From contig JAYESD010000001.1 in NCBI GenBank assembly GCA_036927565.1, forward strand, positions 71,133,751 to 71,197,750: a DNA stretch of 64,000 nucleotides, given 5' to 3'. A program made the translations under genes and the position numbers. Shown here in pieces: positions 45,133 to 58,959 of the stretch (position 1 is its first letter; every line of letters starts with the position of its first letter). The notes beneath the pieces were generated by a model, which worked only from the letters and a program-made list of their open reading frames with translations, ran no database searches and had not been told where the DNA came from. The DNA comes from Tuctoria greenei. Taxonomy: Eukaryota; Streptophyta; Magnoliopsida; Poales; Poaceae.

Positions 45133-46779
45133 TGAAAGTCGCCTAGAGGGGGGTGAATAGGTAATAAGAACTGAAATGACTTAATCAAATGAGATTAAAC
45201 TCCTGAGGCCTGACTTGTCTGGACAGGGCCCGACTAGTCCGCTCAACACAGGGTGAAAGACTATTAACTTGGTTTTTATGAGTTATTTGCGGAGTTCACC
45301 CAACATGTAAGCAATGTGTGGTAACCTAGTACAACTTAGATTGTGAAGTTAAAGAACTTAGGTCACAAGATTTCAACAAAGATCAATGTGAAGAGCAATA
45401 TGAACAATAAGAACCCTAATAGAAATGCTAGTGATTATGAAATGTAAAATGACAAGTGAGGCAAAATTTATCCCGTGGTTCAGCTCCACGAAGAAGACTA
45501 CATCCACGTTGAGAAGTCCACACAAGGATCAGGTCTCACTTGACCCTTCTCTTACCAAGCCACCACAATGGCCGGCTTGATTTCCACTATATCAATGGGT
45601 AATCACCAAGTTTGATTGGGGTTGCTCACAAGTTGAGGCTCCTACAAATCAATACAATGAGGAGAACACGAAGCTCAACTCACACAAGCCACAAATTACA
45701 ACACAATGTGCAAAGAGATCAAACCAAGAGCCAAAGCGCGTTGATCTTCCTTCACTTTCCTCCGCAAACCCTAATCTCTTCAAGATTTGGTCTTAGATGG
45801 CTAGTAGGACAAGTGGAAGGCTTTGCAATTCTCTAGGTCACTTGTGGTGGTGCTAGGGTTCGAGAGTAATCAACTAGGGGTCAGGGGTCCCCTTTTTATA
45901 GGGGTACCGGCAACTAACCGTTGCCATTAGGGCAAACCCGAACTAGTCCGTCTCTATGCCACGGACTAGTCCAGCCTTCCATGACCATCGACAATTTCAT
46001 GTCATCAATCGACAAAACTGATGACGTGCGTACCAACATTTGAATTTCAAACGGCCACTGACAACACGGACTAGTCCGGTTCCCAACGGACTAGTCCGAA
46101 GTAGGACAGAAGGGTTTGGTCCGTCTCAAAATGGACACAACTAGGTAGGCCTGGACTAGTCCGGCCACAGGGATAGACTAATCCAGCCCTCTAGGGATTT
46201 CTTCTCAGTTTATCTCACTAAGTCTCACATGGACTAGTCCACACCACAACGGGCAAGTCCGAACTTTTCCAGAGAGCTTTGGTACGTTCCGGAATGGACA
46301 AGTCCGGTCTTTAGGGACTTAGCTCCAAATCCACTAAGGGATGAACAGACTAGTCCGTGCCCATACGGACAAGTCCGAACTCATCCAGAGACGTTTAGTC
46401 CACCCCAAAGCGGACTTCTCTGACAGGTCGGACTAGTCCGGCCCTGAGGCCTGGACTAGTCCAACCTTCTAAGGTTTTTCCTCATTTTGGCTTCTCACTT
46501 AGGTTTTTCTCTCAACCACCACTTTGAGCTCTCTAGAATGATCTCAATGCACATGATACATCCACCCTCACACATGATACGGCTCACTTAAGCTCAATAC
46601 CATAGAAACCCTAATTTCTATGCTTGAGTCTTTGACGCCCGTTTTATCCTTTTCCTTTTTGAGGTATTTCATATCATTTCATCCATCACACCTATGCTTA
46701 ATATCAACTCAGCTTATTAGTCTCTTAATTGTCGTCATCAATCATCCAAAACCCACGGAAATGCCTAGATGCACTTTCA
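45133..46779 (-). mobile_element. 3' LTR of copia element A, copy 2
   Basis: A 1,647-bp LTR with TATA at 45893-45900 and polypurine tract at 46780-46791. In the palindrome array (45940-46464) several CGGACTAGTCCG units have decayed, for example to GACTAATCC and CTAGTCCAC, relative to copy 1. Confidence 0.88.
45940..46464. repeat. CGGACTAGTCCG array, copy 2
   Basis: Same arrangement as 7631-8155. Changes are mainly C-to-T or G-to-A within the CG dinucleotides of the palindromes. Confidence 0.92.
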
Positions 46780-47233
46780 ATCTCCCCCTTTCTAGTGATT
46801 AATGACAACACATTAAGACTTCAACAAAAGGATAATAATTTGTTTGCATAACATGTATTTGTATGAGTGACTCCCCCTCAATGTATGCATCATTAGTAAG
46901 AGAAATTGATAGAGTTCTCATACATATACATGTTATGGTGGGGTGCCTAAGTGATGTGCTCATAAATTGTGATAAGGTACCAAGCATGCAAGTTGAAACA
47001 TGTAACTCAAGCATAACATCACAATTTATACAGGATACATGAATTAAGTCTTACAACAATTGAAATGAGAGTTTTAAAACATAAGTCCATAGTGGATCAA
47101 TCTCTTCCCCATAAAGCTATTATCTAAGTACCCCCTTTTTCAAACTCTCCCCCTTGCTAAGTACCCCATCAATCTCTCCCCCTTTGGCATCAAGACACCA
47201 AAAAGGAAGAGAAGGAAGGAAGGGTCCTTAGAT

Positions 47234-47743
47234 CTACTCGTCATCATCATTGGCGGCGTCGTCGTCGTCTCCGTCTCCTTCTTGGCGCCCGCTATCGCTC
47301 TCTGTCGCTTTCGGGTCACCATTATCATCATCTTCAGACGGAGCCGCCGTAGAGGTATCAACTTCACCGAATTGAGCGAGCTCCACGGTGGTGAACTCCA
47401 GGAATGGAGTCATCTCCCCATCACTCTCTGCGGCAGAAGACATGGGGATGTCCAGCTTGTCACACATCGCCTTGAGATACTTCTCTTGGCGATGCTTCAT
47501 GCAACGTTGTCGAACTTCCGCTTTCCGACAAGAGGAGAAGATGGCCTTAAAGCACTTGAAGAAGCCACTGCCGCATTGTGATGAAGAAGGAGGTGGAGGA
47601 GGTGATGGCATGAAGTGTGAAGAAGAAGCGGGAGGATCCACATTCTTCCTACGAGGGGCAGCCGACTTCGAAGGTGGAATTTGAGGACGAAGCCTTCTAT
47701 GAATGATGTCCTTCTTGAAGTTGAGCCCACACACCTTCTCGAT
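47234..47743 (-). pseudogene. Env-like ORF C-terminal part of element A, copy 2
   Basis: An open frame from the junction at 47744 to TAG at 47234, as in copy 1. Substitutions include Cys to Arg (KHRQEKYLK) and Pro to Leu (FLEFTTVE), and one residue changes in the acidic tail. It is equally truncated at the N-terminus. The 454 bp to the polypurine tract (46780-47233) carry extra GGGGGAG tracts and no gene. Confidence 0.6.
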
Positions 47744-48131
47744 TGTTGGTATTTCTTAATACCAAAAATCATCTTCGGTAAAGAGATGAGATCCGCAAGC
47801 GCACAGAAGATACTGTTGTAGCATTTCACCCATGAGTATTCCCAAGGGTATCGTATTTATCCCAAAGGAAGGCAATGGAGTAAAGTATATACTAATCTTA
47901 TGATCAAGCTATGGGATACTAATCAATTATCCGGATAGGGGGTAAGTTGATAATAGGGGTAGTGTGACACACACCTAGACAATCTATTCTAACGGGTAAA
48001 TGGGTCCTAGAGGGAGATTGGATTAAGAGTTAGAGAGTTGCTCCTACAATGCTCCTAATACATATACATAGCCTAAGGTAGATACTAATGGTCATGTCAA
48101 TGATGAATTCCTATGCAATGCTATTCAACAC
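47744..48131 (-). repeat. 3' LTR of the LARD-like element, first part, copy 2
   Basis: Matches 9436-9823 and ends in AACAC at the insertion site of element B. Confidence 0.93.
48127..48131. repeat. Left TSD AACAC of element B, copy 2
   Basis: Pairs with 60380-60384. Same site as copy 1, proving a shared insertion. Confidence 0.97.
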
Positions 48132-49543
48132 TGAAAGCATCTAGGCCCCCATGAGGTATGGTTTCGGTGATTAATGACAACCATTGGATTTTACTAATGA
48201 ATTTGTGAATGCAAGGTCCCCATAATCACTCAATCAAATGAAATCAATATGTCATTGGAGACCCATATTCAATCAATGTATGAGATCAAATCAATGATAT
48301 GAAGACAAGAAGTGAAAGCTCTTATGTCAAAGTCACTCAACCAAAATTGATGACACTTAATTCTTTACAATCATCAGAAATATATTTTCAACAAAGTCTA
48401 AGAGGTCATTTGAGCAAGACACAAAAGAATCACTTAGAAACAACTCGAAGCAAACAAAATCAACTCACCGGATCAACCGATGATACCTCAGAACAACACA
48501 TCGGTCGAGTTGGTTCAACTGAAGAAGAAGACCTCAGAACAAAGCACTCACCAGATCATCCGATGTGAATGGCTCATCTACATCGGTCCATCAGTACAGT
48601 TTGTAATATCATTGGACCAAGTGTAGCACCGGATCATCCGATGTACAGAAATATACACATCGGTCAATCACTCTAGTAAGCATCAAGTTTGAGTCAATTA
48701 TGGAGGAAGAGCCACCGGATCATCAGATCAGAAGACAAGAGCAACATCGGTCTAACAACGATCATATCTGACACAATGACGTTGGCTAAAGTAAACTTGA
48801 CCGATGATAACTAAAGGGGAGACATCGGATCATCCGGTGTTCACAGTAAAGTTCTGTCAGCCTACTTTTCCAACGGCTATTTCGGGGAGGCTGACTATAA
48901 ATACCCCCTAATCCTGTCATTTCGCCAAGTCTTGATCACCAGACACTATCAACACATCCACAAGCGTTCAATACCAAGAGCAATCACTTTCACACCATTT
49001 CGATCACCTATACACCAAGATTTGGGCTAGAACTAGCTAGAGAGAGAGCTTGTGTGCCTGCATTCTGGGTGAGTGGACTCTCTAGGATAGTGAGAGAGCC
49101 TCAAGGGAGTGCCCTTGGTGTTTGTAACTATGAGGAGACTTCTGGAGCTTGCCAAGGAGTTTGTGGAAGCCCGGAGGGTCGAAGTTGTACAAGGCTTGAG
49201 CTCCACCTTGCCGAAGTTGGCAAACGGAGAGGAATAGTGAAGATCCCTCGTCTCGGTGACTTGGGTGTGGCAAAACCCTTTGGTGGGTGCCACAACGTGG
49301 ATGTAGGAAGATCTTGATGATCTTGCCGAATCACGGGATAAATCCTCGTGTCTCCTCGGGAGTTTGCATCCTCCTTCTTTCCCTTACGTTTATGCATTTT
49401 ACATTCCGCAAAGTTCCTATTTACTTGAATGCATAGATAGTTTGCGTAGGGAATTGGGCTTTTAGGAATTAAGTTTTATTGCTTAGATTTTTTAAAGAAG
49501 CCCAATTCACCCCTTCCCCCCTCTTGGGCATTCGATCCTTACA
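48132..49543 (+). repeat. 5' LTR of element B, copy 2
   Basis: A 1,412-bp LTR with array 48466-48844 and TATAAATA at 48896-48903. It groups with the 5' LTR of copy 1 at most variable sites, but at three sites (CACCAGATC near 48549, CTTTCAC near 48988, GCCTGCATT near 49056) it agrees with the 3' LTR of copy 1. Confidence 0.97.
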
Positions 49544-49545
49544 AT

Positions 49546-49557
49546 TGGTATCGGAGC
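49546..49557 (+). other. Primer-binding site of element B, copy 2
   Basis: TGGTATCGGAGC, as in copy 1. Confidence 0.88.
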
Positions 49558-49603
49558 AAGGTTGCTCATAGGATCATTCTAGCATCACAGCTAGAGAGCT
49601 AAA

Positions 49604-51729
49604 ATGGCCAAGGTTGGGGGTTCGGTTCCTATCTTCGAGGGCAAGAACTTTGCCTATTGGAAAGCACACATGCGCGCTTATCTAGAGGCTATTGCTCTCG
49701 AAGTATGGGAAGCGACCCACGCGGGGTTTGGAGAACATAACTATGTTGGTGATCAAATTAAATGGGATGCTAAAGCTAGGAATGCGATCTATGAGTGCAT
49801 TAGTCAAGATGTTTTTTCTAGGATTGCTAGCAAAGAAAAGGCATGTGAAATTTGGGCTTGCTTGATAGAAATTCATGAGGGTTCTTCTCGTGTGAAGGAA
49901 CATAAATATCACATGCTTAAAGCAAAATATGATGAATTAAGATGCTACCTCATGAAAATGTCAATGAGATGTTCTCTCGCTTGAATGTACTTATTGAAGA
50001 AATTAATGCTCTTGACATTGCTTCTCTTGGCAAGGGACTCCTCAACCGCAAGATCCTCATGCTCCTTCCCAAGCCAAAGTACAACATCATCAACTCCATG
50101 CTCCAAAAAGAGTCACTAGACCACATTGAAGTTTCGGAGCTCATTGGAGAAATTCACGCTCATGAGATGAGTGTGCTTGGGATGATGGAGCAATCATCCT
50201 CAAAAACAATTGCTCTAAAGGCCTCCACCAAGAAAACAAGCCTTAAGAAGAAGAAGGTGGTTGAGCCTAGCTCAAGTGAAGAAGAGCAAGTATCAAGTGA
50301 AGATGATGATGATGAGCTTGCATTGATGATGAGAAAGTTCTCACGCTTGAACTCCAAGATTACCAAGAAGGGATACACCTTTGATCCCAAGAAGAAAGCG
50401 TTTCTACCAAGGAGAGATGATCACAAGACTTGCTACAATTGTGGTGGTCAAGGCCACATCTCCTATGACTGTCCAAAACCGGACAAAAGAAGAGAGAACT
50501 ACAAGAGCAAGCATCGCAAGCTTGAAGAGAGTGATGATGATGAAGAAGAGGCCAAACCCAAACCAAGAGCCTTTGGGAAGAAGAAACATGACAAGGGCAA
50601 GAAGGCAAGACTCTTCCCAAAGAAGAGAAATGGCCCACAAAAGGTGTTCATGTGTGAGGCAAATGAATGGGTCACCGACGAAGAAACAAGTGATGAAGAG
50701 AGTGAAGCAGAAGAAGGAAGCTTGGCTGGCCTTGCCATTGCCAACAATGATGACTCACCTCTTCATCCGCCGCCCATGTGCCTCATGGCGAAAGGTAACA
50801 CCAAGGTATGTGACGACTCTAGTGATGATGAGCTTTCCCCCGATGATCTAACTTCCTTGATAAATGAATATCATGCTATCATTAAGAGGGAAAAGAGTAA
50901 GGTTAAAACTCTTGAAGAAACTCGTGCTAGACTTGAGAGTGCTAACCTTGATTTGCTTGACAAGTATGAAAGCATACTCAAAGAGCATGATATGCTCAAA
51001 TCTCATGTCAAGCAAATTGAGGAAGAAAAGGATAAATTCAAGTTAGATAATCATGAGCTTAACTTAGCACACCAAACACTCTTGGAAGAGCACAACAAGT
51101 TAGTACAAGAACATCAAACACTTAACCTTGCTCATGACGTGCTTGATCAAGAGTTGAAAAATATAAAGAAGCAAACTCTTAATGATAGGATATCCATTAT
51201 TTCTCATGTCACTAATGCCTTCAACAAGTCTTTGCCTTTGAAAGCAAATGCTAGGGAGAAGGACTTGTTGGAAGAAATTGAGAGTCTCCGCACTAGTGTG
51301 GATAGACTTTCAAAAGGAGAAGTCAAGCACAAGGAAATCCTCTTCCAACAAGCAAAGGCCTTCAACAAGAGAGGACTTGGATCCTTCCCGGTGCCTAACA
51401 AAGGAAAGGTGCCCTCACCGGATCTAAGAACAAGCTTCATCAAGGAAGTTGGTTCTTATTGCCAACATTGTGAGGTCACCGGTCACCACACAAGGGAGTG
51501 TCCTCTTCCTAACCGACCTTCTCCAAAATTGCCTACTAACTACAAATCTACTTTCAATGATCGTTATTATCTCTTGAGTAAAGTAGATGGCAAGGTGAAG
51601 GCAAGGTTCATTGGCAAAGACATGAAGGGCATGAAGGGGAAGCTCCCCAAGCAACTTTGGGCCCCAAAAACACTTGTATCACACATACAAGGACCTAAGT
51701 TGGCTTGGGTGCCTAAAGTCAAAAATTGA
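49604..51729 (+). pseudogene. gag: Gag of element B, copy 2 (frameshifted)
   Basis: ATG at 49604, frame lost after about 110 codons by the same 1-bp deletion as copy 1, and continued at 49942-51729. Both CCHC motifs and the coiled-coil region are intact. A handful of amino-acid changes separate it from copy 1 (for example Glu for Gln in AYLEAIALE, Arg for Cys in FNDRYYLL). It ends in TGA at 51727. Confidence 0.92.
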
Positions 51730-51743
51730 ATTCATGTGTGTAG

Positions 51744-54700
51744 GTGAACTACAAAGCCGGAGGAAAGCATTGGGTACTCGATAGCGGGTGCACTCAACAT
51801 ATGACCGGCAATGATGGTATGTTCACAACCATAGAAAACCTCGGCAATCATGAACAAGTCACCTTTGGTGATAACTCTAAGGGAAAGGTAATTGGGTTAG
51901 GTAAAATTGCTATTTCAAATGATTTATCCATTTCCAATGTTTTGTACGTTAAGTCACTTAGTTTTAATTTACTTTCTATTGCACAACTATGTGATCTTGG
52001 ACTAACGTGCACATTTAGCAAAAATGATGTTGTTGTGAGTAATGAAACAAGCCAAGACATAGTCTTCAAAGGATTTCGGCATGTACAACTCTACCTAGTG
52101 GACTTCTTCAACAAGAATGCTAGCTTGACCACTTGCCTTTTCACTAAGACAAGTTTGGGATGGCTATGGCACCGACGCATAGTGCACATATGGATGAGCA
52201 AACTCAAGAAGTCATTCAAGCTTGGGATGGTGACCGGCGTGAAGGATGTCACATTTGAGAAGAACAAGCTTTGTAGCGCTTGTCAAGCCGGGAAGCAAGT
52301 TGCTTCACACCACCAAATGAAGACAATGGTGTCAACCTCCAAGCCACTTGAACTACTTCACATGGACCTCTTCGGACCGTCCACATATCAAAGTCTTGGT
52401 GGTAACCTCTATTGTCTTGTTATTGTTGATGACTACTCTCGCTATGCTTGGACTTTGTTTCTAGGTGACAAGAGTGAAACTTCGGAAGTGTTCAAGACCT
52501 TCGCCAACCGCGCTCAAAGGGAATTTCAACTTCCCATCATCAAGGTCCGGAGTGACAACGGCACCGAATTCAAGAACTACAACATTGGGGAGTGGTGTGA
52601 CCGTGAAGGTGTGAAGCATGAATTTTCGGCCACATACACCTCTCAACAAAACGGTGTCGTTGAAAGGAAAAACAAGACACTCATCACTCTTGCGAGATCA
52701 ATGCTTGATGACTGCGACACGTCGGAGAAGTTTTGGGCCGAAGCAATCAACACGGCGTGCCATGCCGCAAATAGGGTCTACCTACATTGCCTACTTCAAA
52801 AGACCCCGTATGAGCTTCTCATTGGGAGAAAGCCCAACATCTCCTACTTTTGAGTCTTTGGATGCAAGTGCTACATCTACCGCAAGAAAAGGCTCGGTAA
52901 GTTTGAAAGAAGATGTGATGTTGGTATATTCCTTGGTTATGCATCAAACTCAAAAGCATATCGAGTATTCAACCAAACCTCCGGTTTAGTTGAGGAAAGT
53001 TGTGATGTTGAGTTTGATGAATCTAATGGATCCCAAGAGGAGAGTTTTGGTTATGATGAAATAGATGATGAGCCTCTACGAGAAGACATGAAGAACATGA
53101 CCATTGGAGACATCAAGCCCGAAGTTGAGGAGAGCCATGATCAAGGGGGAGCTTTAAGTTCCAACAGCAACACCTCTATGGAGCCTCAAGTTGACAAAGA
53201 AGAGAAGGATGATCCATTGCCGACTCAAGACTCACAAGCACAACAACATCAAGAAGAAGAAGAAGTCCATGATCAAGTACAACCACAAGAGGAGCAACAT
53301 GCATCACCATTGCCAAGTGCTTCACAACCACTTATGAGGCATGGACGCATCTCCAAGGCGCATCCAATGGACCAAATCATTGGAAGTCCGTCAAGGGGTG
53401 TAAGTATACGTTCTCGCAATTTCGCTTCATTTTGTGAGCACTACTCGTTTGTTTCATGTGTAGAACCCACTCATACTGAGGAAGCACTCCAAGACCCAAA
53501 TTGGGTGATGGCCATGCAAGAAGAACTCAACAACTTCATCCGCAATGAAGTTTGGGTGTTGGAGGAGTGACCCAAGGACAAGAACGTCATCGGAACAAAG
53601 TGGGTGTACCGCAACAAACAAGACGAGAATGGCGTTGTGATCCGCAACAAGGCAATACTTGTGGCCAAAGGGTTCTCGCAAGTTGAAGGACTAGATTTTG
53701 GGGAGACATTTGCCCCAGTCGCCCGGCTAGAAGCCATCCATATACTCCTTGCCTTTGCATCACATCATAGTATTAGACTTTATCAAATGGATGTGAAAAG
53801 TGCCTTTCTTAATGGTTACATTAACGAGCTTGTTTATGTTGAACAACCTCCCGGGTTTGAAGATCCGAGGAATCCTAATCATGTGAATAGGTTGCACAAG
53901 GCGCTCTACGGGCTCAATCAAGCACCTAGGGCGTGGTACGAACGACTACGGGATTTCCTCATCATGCAAGGATTCAAGATCGGGAGGGTGGACACTACAC
54001 TCTTCACCAAGGACATCAACGGAGATTTGTTCGTTTGTCAAATTTATGTTGATGATATTATTTTTGGTTCAACTAACGAAGCTCTTAGCCATGAGTTTGG
54101 CAAAATGATGTCTAGGGAATTCGAGATGTCAATGATTGGAGAGCTCAACTTCTTCCTTGGATTTCAAATCAAGCAACTTCAAGAGAGGACCTTCGTCTAT
54201 CAAGATAAGTACACCAAGGACCTCTTGAAGAAATTTGAGATGGGAGATTGTAGCTCAAGAAGCACTCCAATGGCAACCAATTGTCATCTCGACGCAGATA
54301 AGGACGGTAAACCTATTGATCAATCTAACTATCGTTCTATGATTGGTTCATTACGTTACCTTACCGCATCTAGGACCGATATCATGTTTAGTGTATGCTT
54401 GTGTGCTCGCTTTCAAGCGGCACCTAAAGAATCGCATGGGAAGGCGGTCTTTAGGATACTTAGGTATCTTAAGCATACCCCTAGTGTGGGCTTGTGGTAC
54501 CCTAAAGGTGCAAAATTCCATCTTGTGTGATACTCGGATTCGGACTTTGCCGGATGCCGCGTGGATCGCAAGAGTACCTCCGTTGGGTGTCACTTGCTTG
54601 GGCGTTCCCTAGTATCTTGGTCAAGCAAGAAGCAAAATTCCGTCCCCTTGTCCATGGTGGAAGCGGAATATATTGCGGCCGGTGCATGTTGTGCCCAAAT

Positions 54701-54998
54701 TCTTTATATGAAGCAAACCCTTTTGGACTTTGGGATTAAACTTGGTTGTGTGCCTCTCCTTTGTGACAATGAAAGTGCGGTTAGGATAGCTAAAAACCTT
54801 GTTCAACACCCCCGCACTAAGCACATTGATATTCACCATCATTTCTTGAGGGACCATGAAGCTAAGGGAGACATCTCATTGCGAGGTGTTAGGTCTGAAG
54901 AACAATTGGCGGATATCTTCACTAAACCACTTGATGAGAAAACTTTTTCTAGGCTAAGAAGTGAATTAAATGTGCTAAATGCATCAAACGTCATGTAA
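51744..54998 (+). pseudogene. pol: Pol of element B, copy 2 (three in-frame stops)
   Basis: One frame throughout, with no indel. Protease LDSGCTQHMTGN, HHCC region, and integrase with all three acidic positions readable (HMDLFGP, SDNGTEF, NGVVERKN). TGA stops fall at 52851 (shared), 53568 (private, CGA to TGA in the segment before RT) and 54528 (shared, just before RNase H). RT has YVDD at 54045-54056. LYGLNQAPRAWY has Asn for the usual Lys, and RNase H has STSVG for STSGG. RNase H ends at 54998. Confidence 0.95.
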
Positions 54999-55601
54999 GT
55001 TGCCATGATCATGTAAGAATGCATATCATATAGGTCTTGCCTAACTCTCAAAGGATAGGGGTGAGCAAGGGTTAGCTTGGCATGGAGGTTTTTTTGGTTT
55101 TTCCCAAGGCTTGGAGAGTGGCTCTCCCTGGAGAAGCATTTGAAAGGTTCAAACTTGACAAGATAGATTTACTTTATGTCTTGCATGATGCCTGCCATAT
55201 AGACTTGCACTCATATTTAAATTTCTTGCACTATAATTTGTTTGGCATTGCATACGGTAGATTGTCACAAAGGGGAACCCACCTCATGAGAAAGAGACTT
55301 GTTTGAAATGCAATATCTCAACTCATATGTGGTGGATAGAACAAAATGTTAGGTGCGTTAATGCCTAGAGGAACATGCTTTAAAGAGATAGAAGTCTTCA
55401 TACTCTAGCTCACAAAGCATGGGTCTTACATTTTATTGGGATGATTTCTTCGATGTTCTATTTGCTTTAAGGATTAGCCAAGTTATTGGCATATTAGCTT
55501 TTTGAGGGGTGAGGGGTTGCCCAAAAAGTCCTAAGACATGTGTTTCTCTTTGCTTGTCTGTTTGGTCAAAGGACATATATGGGATGTTGCTGTTTAGTAG
55601 T
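54999..55601 (+). other. Spacer between pol and env-like region, copy 2
   Basis: Collinear with 16690-17292; no recognised gene. Confidence 0.5.
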
Positions 55602-55952
55602 CATCAGATTATCCGATGCTTAGGTCAGTCCATCATCGGATCAGTTGATGTTCAAAAGCCAAGGGCCAGTTCTGTTAGTATCTCAAATCCTCCAATGAGT
55701 TCATCCTTAAAAGCATCGGTCGATCCGGTGTTCACAATTCTGGAGCTGTGACAAATTCCACCGATGCCACTTCATCCCACGTCGGACCATCCGGTGTCAA
55801 CATTCCATTTTTGAATACCCTTACTGTGCCATTCGACCGATGCTCCCATCCTTCAACGTCGGTCCATCCGGTGTCAACGGCACTTTTCTGAAAACCCTTA
55901 CTGTGGCATTCGACCGATGCATCTATCGTTCAACATCGGTCCATCCGGTGTT
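55602..55952. repeat. Internal ATCGG/CCGGTG array, copy 2
   Basis: Same motifs and 77-bp tandem unit as 17293-17643, nearly unchanged. Confidence 0.9.
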
Positions 55953-55980
55953 AAAATTGCGGCTAGGGTTTGGGACCCAC

Positions 55981-55987
55981 TATTTAA
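55981..55987 (+). promoter_or_regulatory. Candidate internal TATA box, copy 2
   Basis: TATTTAA in the same context as 17672-17678, followed by the CpG-rich leader (56005-56399). Confidence 0.55.
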
Positions 55988-56399
55988 ACGCCGTATCGCC
56001 TCCGCTTTTTCTCTCTCTTCCCAATCCCGACGCGCTCATCTCCGCCGCCGCCGATTCTCTCGCCCGAGCGCCGCCACCGTCAACTCCCGCCGCCGCCGCC
56101 GGCTCCGGCCGCCCGCCGCCTCCGGTCGCCGCACCATCGCCGCCGCTGCTCCACCATCTAGCGCCGCCGCTCCACCCAGCCGACGTCGCCGCTCCACCCA
56201 GCCGACGCCGCTGCTCCACCCAAGCGCCGCCGCCGCTCTCCCTCATCACCACAGCACCCAAGCGCCGCCTCCTCCCGTGCACATCATCGTCGTGGTGCCT
56301 TCCCCCAAACGGTCGCGTCTCACCGTCGTTAGGGTTTCCGGCCGCGTTTATCGTCGTTCCGTGCGCGTGACTTCGTCAACCTCACTCTCGCGCATCGCA

Positions 56400-58571
56400 A
56401 TGGCTCACGACAAGAGAAACAAGGGCAAGGCCATCGCGGAGCCGGCCGCGAAGAAGCAAAAATTGTCGAAGGAGGAGAAGAAGGCGTTGATGGCCGCTCA
56501 CGCCACCGAGGAGCGTGAGCGTGGCCGAGGTGGATCTTTGAGGATCTGCGAGGCTCGTCCGAGGGAGCCCCCCGTGATCGATGAGTCCGAGGCCGAAGAA
56601 GAGTAGGAAGAGCCACTCGTTCGCCGGCGCTCAGCCCGAACCCGAGGGGGACATCCCCCGGCAGCACCACGTCCGAGACCGACGGCTGTTGACCGTCGTG
56701 AGGACAGGGAGGCCCAGAGAGCCATCTACGACATGGACACCACCGTCCATGTCGGTGAAGGTGTCCGTTTGGCTGATTACCGGAAGATGAAGGCCAAGCA
56801 GCTCCGCAGACTCAGGTGGAGTGTGCTGCTTGAGGAGTGGTACCCGCAGCCCAGAGAAGCTCTTGTGGACAGTCGTTTTTGGACTGTGACGCAGCCGTCC
56901 CTCTACGAGACCTACAGACGCCGAGGTCACAAGTTGTTCCAGCACAACTTTCTGGACTGGGATCAGCTCGCTCTGGCTGCCGAGATGAAGATTCGCCCAT
57001 ACTTCAAGAGGTACAGAGGTTTGGTGCACCTGATATCCTATGAGAGGAGTGCTTATGTGGAGGATTGGGTACGCGTGTTCTACGCCACCCTCTACGTCTC
57101 TGAGGGCAAAAGATCGATTGACTTTATGTTCATGGGCCAACACTATCACTTGATGAGGCAGACACTGGCACAACTGCTAGGAGTGGACCTGCACGACACT
57201 TGCGTGCATGAGAGAGTGTATGGTCAGGCAGATCCACCGAGGAGGCCGCTCATTGGAGGAGTGGCACCAGCACTGGAGGAGATCCGATCTTTGTTTGGCC
57301 CGACCTTCTCTCCAGACCAGCCGAGGGTACTGGCTCTATTGACCCCAGCTGCGCGCACAGTGCACCTCGCCTTGCGCCGCACGCTCTTGCCGAGGTCAGG
57401 TTACTTGGAGGGGTTCACCAGCCTACAGTAGACTCTCCTGTTCTACATCATGAACGGGATGGAGTTCGACATAGTGGACCTCCTCATATGCGAGATGGAG
57501 GACGTGATCACAGATGGAGTGGGGATGATGAGGCAGCTCGTGTATGGACACTGGATCAGCTACCTGCTCTCCATGATGGTCCCTGAGGAGTCCGCCGTGC
57601 ATGACTGTCTCACTGACGAGAGTGTCACACGGTTCGGTCACTACCGTGCCCCAGCTACTTGAGACCGCCGCCTTGGCCGTCCAGTCGAGCGTCAGGTCCG
57701 TGCAAGCCTATCTGAGGAGGACTGGTCGGACCTGGAGAAGGAGGATGAGAGGCTAGCTGAGGCAGAGGCATAGGGTGAGGACTTGCAGCACATCTGGTCC
57801 GAGAGCGACACCGACGACAGTGTCGAGGAGTTCTTTCCACCTCCACCCTCACCCAGGCAGCACGACGCGGAGGCTGGAGGCTCTACAGTGCCACCACCTA
57901 CTCCACCTCCCGTCACTGAGGCACAGGTCTCCCAGACATCAGAGCTCACGTCACTTCTTCAACAGATGGTTGAGCAGTAGCGTCTGGACAGGCTTGCAGC
58001 TGAGCAGGCCCGAGCGGAGCAGGCTGCCCGACTTCTGGAGCTCCAGCAGCAGCAGCAGGAGATGCAGCGTCAGATCACCTGTGAGAGGCGAAAGGACACT
58101 GACCGGCTGATGGGGCTGATCGACCAGATGCATCAGTGCTCCCTCGACCAGCAGCAACATACGCAGTAGGCGATGATGGGCATCCCGGGGTTGATCACCA
58201 ACCTCTACAACCAGACCAGGATTGCCCCACCCCCCCCCCCCCCCCCGTCGCAGCTGCCAAGAGTTGCTACACCACCACCAGTCCTGGCTCCAGCTGCCGC
58301 TCCGGTGCCGTCTACTCCGATCCCCTCCTTCAGCATGTCTCCTTTGCTGGCTCCTGGCACACCGATTCACTCCCCGCTACCGGCTACGACACTGTTCCAG
58401 CAGACGCCGGCCTTCGTCGTTAGTGCCCCTGTTCCAGCAGCTCCTACACAGCAGGCACCGACGGTGGCTCCTATGGCTCCAGAAGCTCCTTCCACTGCTA
58501 CTCCAGGCAGCAGCTCCGTCGACAGCGACGGTGACCAGTTCGTCATCGCGCCCAGTTCTCAGGGTCCTTAG
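56400..58571 (+). pseudogene. Env-like ORF of element B, copy 2 (six in-frame stops, otherwise one frame)
   Basis: ATG at 56400 (MAHDKRNKGKAIAEPAAKK). The frame stays in phase for about 2.17 kb to TAG at 58569, because the poly-C tract keeps a length compatible with the Pro/Ala-rich tail. Internal stops: TAG at 56604, 57429, 57771, 57978 and 58167, TGA at 57660, all shared with copy 1. Three of the TAGs are preceded by CAG. The conserved env-like domain spans about 56740-57640. Confidence 0.75.
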
Positions 58572-58959
58572 GCACTTGGATCCCTTTTTGGTGCCTTGAT
58601 GCCAAAGGGGGAGAAGAGTTAGAGGAGTCAGGGGGAGGAGAGCTCAGTCTCAGGGGGAGTGTCCTAGCTATAGGGGGAGTCCTTCTTTTGAGTTATCTTT
58701 TGTAATTTGGAGTTTATCTATATTATCTTGTGTAATTCAATGCTTTTGCTACTCATTTGGTGTTTATTGAGTACTCTTAAGTTATTAATCGATTGAGCTT
58801 ATTTGGTGCCTATCGTATGATCATTTATTCACTTGAGTTATTCTTTGAGCATTCAAATTTTAAGTGTGATAATCTTGTATTCATTACATATCTGTTTAAG
58901 TTTCATTCTATCGAATTCATTACTATTGCGCTTTAATTGTTGTGTTGTCATCAATCACC

